64,000 nucleotides of DNA from NCBI RefSeq assembly GCF_947492815.1, contig NZ_CANLOB010000001.1, forward strand, positions 186,001 through 250,000. The letters run 5' to 3'. The notes beneath the pieces are model-generated. The model was not told the DNA's origin, did no database searches, and saw only the letters and a program-made list of their open reading frames with translations. Numbering within the stretch: position 1 is the first letter of the stretch; each line of letters starts with the position of its first letter. The stretch comes from an uncultured Dokdonia sp. GTDB lineage: Bacteria > Bacteroidota > Bacteroidia > Flavobacteriales > Flavobacteriaceae. The position numbers were made by a program, and so were the translations under genes. This document shows, one piece after another, positions 58,753-64,000 of this stretch.

Positions 58753-60168
58753 TTAAAACTGAAAGTAAATAAACTGTTCTCCACTTCCTTGCGCTAAACA
58801 AATCAAAAAGAATAATACTGCCCAACCAACACCTAATACCCAGGAAGGTGTTTTAAGTGACACCTCTTTCATAGAAGTATTGCGCATACACCAATGACAT
58901 AAAAATAGCCCTGTAATCACAATCACCACCTTGCCTATTTCTGCGATTCCTAAAATCTTACTTCCCTCTGAATTCATAAAAAACATAGAGGTAATCATAT
59001 CACTTGCATTAGCAAATCCTTTTGCTCTAAAAAACACCCACGTAATATTAACTAATGTATAAGTTAAGAATGCAAAGAAAATCCCATTCCAAGCATTAAT
59101 CTTTATTGAGATTAGTTTTTTAAGTAACCGCTCTCCCACCAAGTATATGCCGTGCAAAGCACCCCAGATTACAAATGTCCAAGCGGCACCATGCCATAAT
59201 CCTCCCAGTAACATCGTAAGCATAAGCGCTACATACATTCTTGTAATACCATGACGATTTCCTCCTAATGGGATATATAAATAATCCCGCAACCAACTAG
59301 ACAGAGAAATATGCCATCTTCGCCAAAGGTCAGAAAAACCTATAGATGCATAGGGATATCTAAAGTTATCTGGCAATACAATACCTAACATCAATGCAAT
59401 ACCAATTGCGCAGGTAGAATAGCCCGCAAAATCAAAAAATATTTGTCCTGAAAAAGCTAGAGTTCCTATCCACGCATCTAGCCCGTGGAGTAGTTTACCT
59501 GCATCAAAAACCTTATCTGATGTACTAGAGAGTAATGCATCTGCCAAAACTACTTTCTGAAACACCCCTATGGTCAATAAAAATAATCCCCATAAAAACT
59601 GGTTAACAGTTGCTTTTTTAGGCTCATAAAATTGTGTGATCAAATCTTTTGCTCTTACAATAGGTCCCGCAACTAATTGTGGAAAGAAGGTCACATATAA
59701 TGCAAAATCTAGGAAAGTACGGGCACGTTCTCCTTTTCTATAATACATATCTATAGTATAGGACATGGTCTGAAACGTGTAAAAAGAAATACCCATTGGT
59801 AAAATGATATCCATCGGAAGTGCTTCATACTTTATTCCCATACTTTGGAGTATCGCTGTAAAGTTTTCTAATAAAAAATTACCGTACTTAAAGAATCCTA
59901 AAAACCCAAGATTTACAACCATACTCAATAAGAGCCATAGTTTTCTCTTTTTTTTATTTTCTAGCGTTGCTAGTTTTTTTCCTGCAGTCCAATCTACGAC
60001 GGTAGAAATCCAAAGTAAAATAACTAGGGGTGGATTCCACATTCCATAAAACACATAACTAGAGAGTAAAAGCATGCGTTTTTTTCCCGTCCAGGATAGT
60101 ATTTTTGCATAATAAAGCGCTAAAACAATGATCAAAAAAACCACAAAACTGAGTGAATTAAATAACAT
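58753..60168 (-). CDS. MBOAT family O-acyltransferase (AlgI-like)
   Basis: A 471-residue inner-membrane O-acyltransferase with about ten helices. Family motifs are YTFQTMSYTIDMYYRK near residue 130, FFPQLVAGPIVRAKDLI, RRWHISLSSWLRDYLYIPLG and GGLWHGAAWTFVIWG with the catalytic-type His. It moves acyl groups across the membrane onto an exopolysaccharide or similar polymer, as AlgI does for alginate. The gene follows the SGNH-like gene by two bases, which matches the AlgI/AlgX-J and DltB/DltD partnership. Confidence 0.94.
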   Translation of the reverse strand: MLFNSLSFVVFLIIVLALYYAKILSWTGKKRMLLLSSYVFYGMWNPPLVILLWISTVVDWTAGKKLATLENKKKRKLWLLLSMVVNLGFLGFFKYGNFLLENFTAILQSMGIKYEALPMDIILPMGISFYTFQTMSYTIDMYYRKGERARTFLDFALYVTFFPQLVAGPIVRAKDLITQFYEPKKATVNQFLWGLFLLTIGVFQKVVLADALLSSTSDKVFDAGKLLHGLDAWIGTLAFSGQIFFDFAGYSTCAIGIALMLGIVLPDNFRYPYASIGFSDLWRRWHISLSSWLRDYLYIPLGGNRHGITRMYVALMLTMLLGGLWHGAAWTFVIWGALHGIYLVGERLLKKLISIKINAWNGIFFAFLTYTLVNITWVFFRAKGFANASDMITSMFFMNSEGSKILGIAEIGKVVIVITGLFLCHWCMRNTSMKEVSLKTPSWVLGVGWAVLFFLICLAQGSGEQFIYFQF

Positions 60169-60170
60169 AA

Positions 60171-61202
60171 TTATCGAGTTTTAAGGTTAGGGATTTGTTG
60201 ATCTTCTAGAAGGATTTTCACTAGCTCTTTGGTAAAAATACGAGCATCTGTAGAAAAAAGATGTGATTCTTCTGGGCAGGTAAATTGATTTAACTGTGTA
60301 TAATCTTCAAAGTGATAGCCATTAAGTCCAGATTGTAAAAGCAGTTCATCCCAACAGATAGTTCTGGAGTATGTTTCATTTTCTTTTTCTCTGAGTTTTC
60401 CACTAGAAGGGCATCTTAAAAAAATAGCATTTCCTCCACGTTTTTTAAATTTTTCTATTAAAGGCTGGTAATAAAGTATTACAGAATCTACAACGGGTGC
60501 GGGTCGTCGCTCTATCCCTCCTAACCATATTTTGACAATTCCATTTGCAAAGGCTGTATCTGTTTTGGTCTTTTCAAACATGGTCACATTTCGATCGGCA
60601 TCTACGAATCCAAAATTATTGAAAGGTGGCCTTGCTTCTGGACCTCTATTGCCTATTGTAATATTGTTCACTAAGGTTTTTAAATCTATATCATCAGACC
60701 ATTCTTCTTCTGATGCGTTCAAAAATGAAAAGGTGCGTTCTAAAGGAAGAGAAAGGTAATGGTTGGCGCGTTGCGCATAGGTTCTATCATAATAATGACG
60801 GAGTCTTTTGGTAGGACGATCCCACATAAACCCTTTTTCTGGTTGTGAAAAAAATAATGCAGGAGCTACACCTATGACTACGGTGCCATTAAAATCAGTC
60901 TCTTCAACAATTTCTTTAAAAATAGGAGTGGGTGTTGTACCATCAGAAGCTAGCATGATAGGGCGCACGCCAGTAGCTTCTTCCCATTCATTGAGTTGAA
61001 TATCAAAATGAACCCTTGAAGAGCCTAATAATACGACATCATCTGAAGAGAGCTTATCTACTTTGGCTCTTTGAATAGCCCAGAGTGCTTTATTATCATC
61101 AAGCTCTGAAACATATCCTAGTGATTGGACATAAAGTTCCCAAATGGCAATAAAGGCAATGCCTAGTATTACGGCGATGCCTACTGATTTTTTAAGATTC
61201 AT
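60171..61202 (-). CDS. SGNH-like/DltD-type partner of the MBOAT acyltransferase
   Basis: A 343-residue periplasmic protein with an N-terminal membrane anchor (VGIAVILGIAFIAIWEL). The motif VVLLGSSRVHFDIQLNEW is a GSS-type SGNH nucleophile block, and GTVVIGVAPALFF follows. Near the C-terminus the Asp/His pair is less certain (CPEESHLFSTDA). Together with the next gene (two bases apart), it probably transfers or edits acyl groups on a surface polymer. The polymer is unknown and no polysaccharide synthesis genes are present here. Confidence 0.82.
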   Translation of the reverse strand: MNLKKSVGIAVILGIAFIAIWELYVQSLGYVSELDDNKALWAIQRAKVDKLSSDDVVLLGSSRVHFDIQLNEWEEATGVRPIMLASDGTTPTPIFKEIVEETDFNGTVVIGVAPALFFSQPEKGFMWDRPTKRLRHYYDRTYAQRANHYLSLPLERTFSFLNASEEEWSDDIDLKTLVNNITIGNRGPEARPPFNNFGFVDADRNVTMFEKTKTDTAFANGIVKIWLGGIERRPAPVVDSVILYYQPLIEKFKKRGGNAIFLRCPSSGKLREKENETYSRTICWDELLLQSGLNGYHFEDYTQLNQFTCPEESHLFSTDARIFTKELVKILLEDQQIPNLKTR

Positions 61203-61324
61203 TTTATTGTTATTGGTAACCCAATGACAATACGAGGGAACTTGACTATTTTAATGTTGACAAGGAAATTGTCTAAAATGGATTGGTTAGTTAATTATAG
61301 CCTTAAATGTATGAAAATATATAA

Positions 61325-61358
61325 TTACAAAAACAGGCATTTACACCTGTTTTTGTAA
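61325..61358 (-). terminator. Rho-independent terminator after the arsenic-type cluster
   Basis: Perfect 13-base arms TTACAAAAACAGG / CCTGTTTTTGTAA with an eight-base loop, downstream of the arsenate reductase gene and before the SGNH gene. Confidence 0.8.
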
Positions 61359-61382
61359 GAAAATCCTATTAAATCAAGAAAA

Positions 61383-61802
61383 CTACAAATGATTTGACAC
61401 AAAATCTTGACAATATGCTTTTATTTCATTTCTCGCTTTCGCGAAAGCTGCCTCTGTATCTTCTGGAGATCCCACAAACTTTGAAGGATCATAAAAGTTA
61501 TGATGTAAACGTGTAGCATTAGGTGCTGCAATAAATGGACAGTTTTCATAAGCATGATCACACACAGTAATGATAAAATCCCACTGGACACCTTCATACT
61601 CATTTACATTATTTGAAGTATGACTAGTAATATCTATGCCGTCTTTTGCCATCGTTGCTGCAGCTCCAGGATTGATTCCATGCGTTTCTATTCCCGCCGA
61701 ATAGATCGTTGCTTTATCACTTGCTAATAGATTTAAATATCCATGTGCCATCTGGCTACGACAGCTATTTCCTGTACAAAGTACGAGTATGTTTTTTTTC
61801 AT
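61383..61802 (-). CDS. arsC: Arsenate reductase, low-molecular-weight phosphatase type
   Basis: Thioredoxin-linked-type ArsC, 139 residues from ATG 61802; the track adds 15 residues upstream. The nucleophile P-loop VLCTGNSCRSQMAHGYL is at the N-terminus. TVCDHAYENCPF carries two further Cys-type positions used in the disulfide relay, and HNFYDPSKF has the general acid Asp. A palindrome copy near the C-terminus is read as AAFAKARNEI. It lies last in a minus-strand cluster with an ArsN-like GNAT and DUF6428, separated from the GNAT by ~130 bases that hold repeat-like sequence. Confidence 0.92.
   Translation of the reverse strand: MKKNILVLCTGNSCRSQMAHGYLNLLASDKATIYSAGIETHGINPGAAATMAKDGIDITSHTSNNVNEYEGVQWDFIITVCDHAYENCPFIAAPNATRLHHNFYDPSKFVGSPEDTEAAFAKARNEIKAYCQDFVSNHL
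61435..61448. repeat. Dispersed palindrome inside arsC
   Basis: Exact 14-base core. Read on the minus strand as Ala-Phe-Ala-Lys-Ala. Confidence 0.85.
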
Positions 61803-61932
61803 TTTCAATGCCCGTGTAAACGGGTACTTATTTAATTCATATTTCATATCCGCGAAGGCGGGTATCTTTTATATATATTTCTAAGTCTCTATTATATATT
61901 CATTAGGTCTCAACTGCGCTCGACCAGACATT
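61803..61932. repeat. Cluster of short GC-rich inverted repeats
   Basis: Two GC-rich palindromic units (CCCGTgtaaACGGG and CCGCGAAGGCGGG) sit in otherwise A+T-rich DNA, followed by TCTCAACTGCGCTCGACCAG. They lie between the ArsN-like and arsC genes and look like eroded mobile or repeat units related to the window's TTCGCG family. Confidence 0.4.
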
Positions 61933-62436
61933 TTAAATAAAACCACTTCTTCTCTCTAATAACACATTATCATACCAAATACCATCCCGCATTGCGATTT
62001 TTTTTCGTATCCCTACTTTTTTAAATCCATAATTCTCATGCAAGGTAATACTAGCAAGATTTTGTGGAAATATCTTTGCTTGTAAGGTCCAAAAATTTGC
62101 TTTCTCACTTTCTTTTATTAAATGTTGTAATAGCAGTTTTCCTATTCCTTTTTGTTGTGCTTCTGTAGCTACATAAATAGTCACCTCAGCAACTCCTTTA
62201 TAGACTTCTCTTGATGAAAAAGGAGTAAGTGCGCACCATCCTAAAATGGTTTGATCTTTTTCGACTACAAAACGACATTGTTTTAAAAACTTAGCATTCC
62301 ACTTTTCCCAATCAGGTACTTTTGTTTCAAATGTAGCAATCCCTGTATCCATGCCTGTTTTATAGATTTTCGCGCAAGCGGGATAATCCTTTTTATGAAA
62401 CAAACGTATTTGAATATCTGGTTGAGACACACTCAT
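61933..62436 (-). CDS. GNAT acetyltransferase, phosphinothricin-acetyltransferase/ArsN-like
   Basis: A 167-residue acetyltransferase of the phosphinothricin N-acetyltransferase type: IRLFHKKDYPACAKIY, TGIATFETKVPDWEKW, LGWCALTPFSSREVYKGVAE, EAQQKGIGKLLLQHLI and a terminal MRDGIWYDNVLLERR. Relatives encoded in arsenic operons (ArsN1) acetylate the arsenic antibiotic arsinothricin. The arsC and DUF6428 neighbours make that role plausible here. It starts nine bases after the DUF6428 stop. A degenerate palindrome is inside its N-terminal region. Confidence 0.8.
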   Translation of the reverse strand: MSVSQPDIQIRLFHKKDYPACAKIYKTGMDTGIATFETKVPDWEKWNAKFLKQCRFVVEKDQTILGWCALTPFSSREVYKGVAEVTIYVATEAQQKGIGKLLLQHLIKESEKANFWTLQAKIFPQNLASITLHENYGFKKVGIRKKIAMRDGIWYDNVLLERRSGFI

Positions 62437-62445
62437 ATCACGCTA

Positions 62446-62943
62446 TTAACAACACCCGCTTCCTGGAGCACATCCGCCAACTTGCGCTTCTGCACCAACG
62501 GTTGCTGGAGCTTGAATACCACAAGCTTCTTTTGCTTTACAGTCTGTAGGCTGGCTTGCTAATTTAAGAAGTAGATTATTTCCTCGTATTTCGTAATCGT
62601 TAACATATAGTTGCGCTGTATGAAAGTTTGCATTACTATACTCTATACGTACTTCTGAATCCATTACGTACGGTTTCATATGACCTACTTTAGATAGAAT
62701 TCCCATGGCTTTATAAGCACTCATAAATTCTGTCTTCCCTAATTCATTAGGATCTTCCCATAGTTGAATAATGGTTTCTTTCCATGCATCTGTGCCAGCG
62801 CCACAATCTACAGAATCAATAGTAACGTGCTTTACTTCTGTAATGTGATAGTTTGCACCTACCAATAAATTGGGTGCATATTCAAATAATAATGATTTTC
62901 CGTTGTGATCGTTTAGTATTTCTAAAAATTCTTGTGTTTTCAT
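62446..62943 (-). CDS. DUF6428 family protein with Cys-rich tail
   Basis: A 165-residue cytoplasmic protein matching the DUF6428 pattern: MKTQEFLEILNDHNGKSLLF, ANYHITEVKHVTIDSVDCG, QLWEDPNEL and VRIEYSNANFHTAQLYVND. The C-terminal tail holds several Cys (DCKAKEACGIQ and a final GGCAPGSGCC), suitable for binding a thiophilic metalloid. DUF6428 genes often stand in arsenic operons of Bacteroidota, in agreement with the downstream arsC. The function is otherwise unknown. No ArsR or transporter is present in the window. Confidence 0.82.
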   Translation of the reverse strand: MKTQEFLEILNDHNGKSLLFEYAPNLLVGANYHITEVKHVTIDSVDCGAGTDAWKETIIQLWEDPNELGKTEFMSAYKAMGILSKVGHMKPYVMDSEVRIEYSNANFHTAQLYVNDYEIRGNNLLLKLASQPTDCKAKEACGIQAPATVGAEAQVGGCAPGSGCC

Positions 62944-62968
62944 AGTGTATGTATTTTTAGTGTATGTT
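62944..62968 (-). promoter_or_regulatory. Direct repeat AGTGTATGT x2 before DUF6428
   Basis: Two copies of AGTGTATGT separated by six bases directly upstream of the start codon. Possible operator or leader element. Confidence 0.3.
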
Positions 62969-62984
62969 ATAACAACACTTGGTT

Positions 62985-64000
62985 TTATATATTGATTGTT
63001 GTTTGTTCAATTTTTACAGCTATTTCTTTGATTTTTTCCAGTAATAACTCCATATGCTCCTTATTGGTAAATGGATTCATAAATGTAGTACGTAAGAAAA
63101 ATTCTCCTTTAAGTAAGGTGGAGACAATATAGAACTCTCCATCTTCCAATAATGTTTGGCGGATTTTTCTATTTACTTCTTCATAGGCTTCTGGATGTAG
63201 GTTTCCTATATATCTAAAACATACAATATTTGAAATAGGTGTTAATGCTAATGCAAAGTCTGGATGTGCTTCAATATAAGTTCCAAACTCACGTCCGGCA
63301 TCATATAATACGGTCACATTATCATCAAAAAACTGCGTTCCGTAAGCATTCATAATGGCAAAAAAGCGTAAACTCATCATGCTTTTTGTACATTCAAAAG
63401 TGCGCTTTCCTAGATTATACCATTCTGGATCATCATTTTTATCCCAGAGATACTGTGCTTTTTGTTCAAAAGTAGTATAGCTATCTACATCGTTTTTAAA
63501 TAATACTGCTGTTGTTATTGAAGAGGTTCCCATCATTTTATGGCCATCTATAATCACAGAATCTGCTTGGTCAATGCCTTTAAGAAGGTGTTTGTATTTT
63601 GATGAAAATATAGCGGCGCCTCCATGAGCTCCATCTACGTGGAACCATATTTTTTTTGCTTTCGCGAAAGCGGAAATCTTTTGTAAATTATCATAAACAC
63701 CTGTACTTGTAGAGGGAGCGCTTCCTACAATAGCAATCACTTGACGTCCGTTTGCAAGCGCCTTATCATAATACGTTTCTAATACTTCTGTACGAATCGC
63801 ATAGTCTTCATTAACTGGAATTTTAATAATTCCTTCGCTTCCTAATCCCATAATACGAGCAGCTCTATCTACACAATAATGTGCTTCTTCTGAAACCATA
63901 ATTGCTAATTTGTGATTATGACCATCATTCCATATATCATCATTTGCAATGGTTTTACGAGCAGCAAGCATTGCTGTAAGATTTGCTAATGTCCCACCTG
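62985..64000 (-). CDS. PLP-dependent decarboxylase, group II (5' end cut by window edge)
   Basis: Group II (aromatic/glutamate-type) amino-acid decarboxylase. The track's ATG at 63971 is internal: the reading frame stays open to the window edge and encodes GGTLANLTAMLA, a normal part of the family. Motifs are the SEEAHYCVDRAA block with the PLP-stacking His, FHVDGAHGGAAIFS with the PLP Asp, and DSVIIDGHKMMGTSS with the PLP Lys. The substrate may be aspartate, glutamate, diaminobutyrate or an aromatic amino acid. A palindrome copy is read as ISAFAKAKKIW. About 338 residues are present; the N-terminus is missing. Confidence 0.9.
   Translation of the reverse strand, partial: GGTLANLTAMLAARKTIANDDIWNDGHNHKLAIMVSEEAHYCVDRAARIMGLGSEGIIKIPVNEDYAIRTEVLETYYDKALANGRQVIAIVGSAPSTSTGVYDNLQKISAFAKAKKIWFHVDGAHGGAAIFSSKYKHLLKGIDQADSVIIDGHKMMGTSSITTAVLFKNDVDSYTTFEQKAQYLWDKNDDPEWYNLGKRTFECTKSMMSLRFFAIMNAYGTQFFDDNVTVLYDAGREFGTYIEAHPDFALALTPISNIVCFRYIGNLHPEAYEEVNRKIRQTLLEDGEFYIVSTLLKGEFFLRTTFMNPFTNKEHMELLLEKIKEIAVKIEQTTINI
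63658..63671. repeat. Dispersed palindrome inside the PLP decarboxylase gene
   Basis: Exact 14-base core. Read on the minus strand as Ala-Phe-Ala-Lys-Ala, just before the PLP-Asp block. Confidence 0.85.

Noticed and set aside
62367-62381. TTTTCGCGCAAGCGG in the ArsN-like gene, also TTTCCGCAAGCG in TerB and CGCTTGCGCGAAATC in the OlsF-like gene, as palindrome copies
   Set aside because: Two or more core mismatches each and they encode residues expected for the proteins; too weak to list as repeats.
1-64000. tRNA, rRNA, CRISPR arrays, insertion sequences, prophage genes
   Set aside because: I looked through intergenic stretches for cloverleaf-like sequences, regular direct repeats and transposase or integrase motifs and saw none; gaps are mostly below 250 bases.

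Overview
The window looks like a chromosomal segment of a marine Flavobacteriaceae bacterium (Bacteroidota), possibly Dokdonia/Krokinobacter-like, though genus is only a guess. Reasons: A+T-rich DNA, type IX secretion (T9SS) C-terminal sorting domains, TAnnTTTG-type -7 promoter elements, lipoproteins with short S-x-C lipoboxes, a GldB-related protein, a LytS-type sensor kinase with a reporter propeller, and a DUF6428 protein. I see no rRNA, tRNA, CRISPR array, insertion sequence or prophage.

Layout. 1-3 kb: Tas-type aldo/keto reductase (cut by the window edge), a small membrane protein, an OmpA-type lipoprotein and exonuclease III, all on minus. 3.2-7 kb: a very large predicted outer-membrane barrel protein and a small lipoprotein. 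7.3-13.1 kb: two paralogous T9SS cargo proteins in tandem. 13.2-18.3 kb: glycyl-tRNA synthetase, a coiled-coil membrane protein, ComF and an Ig-like lipoprotein. 18.3-23.2 kb: an untracked 56-residue ORF that joins a GG-leader-like start to a TonB-plug-like segment, an omega-amidase, and a tightly coupled operon NADAR / cNMP-CBS-nucleotidyltransferase / DnaQ exonuclease / HAD phosphatase. 23.2-29 kb: a TPR-CHAT protease-like protein converging on an anti-sigma/ECF-sigma pair, followed by an OmpA-domain protein. 29-32.9 kb: a lipoprotein, an ankyrin protein, a serine hydrolase, a DUF2459 protein and an alpha/beta hydrolase. 33.1-41.5 kb: a frameshifted T9SS leucine-rich protein, a secreted protein, a LytTR response regulator, its propeller sensor kinase and a GldB-related metalloprotease-like protein. 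41.6-48 kb: housekeeping genes (aminotransferase, DUF3109, MarC, S41 protease, dCMP deaminase, HupE/UreJ, TerB). 48-51.3 kb: an operon of coiled-coil protein, a putative longin/roadblock-like protein, a Rab-like GTPase and a hybrid histidine kinase. 51.3-58.7 kb: fructose-1,6-bisphosphatase, a GNAT, aspartate kinase, an OlsF-like double acyltransferase, an M28 peptidase and DUF5995. 58.7-64 kb: an MBOAT/SGNH O-acylation pair, an arsenic-type cluster (ArsC, ArsN-like GNAT, DUF6428) and a truncated PLP decarboxylase.

The strongest unexplained signal is a dispersed palindrome with core GCTTTCGCGAAAGC. It occurs exactly 12 times in 64 kb, plus several degenerate copies, both between and inside genes. 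Five of the six exact copies inside genes are read in one frame, as Ala-Phe-Ala-Lys-Ala. Longer composite relatives of this repeat share flanking sequence.

The most system-like gene sets are the GTPase/longin-like/hybrid-kinase operon, the CHAT/anti-sigma/sigma locus and the GG-leader/TonB-plug micro-ORF.
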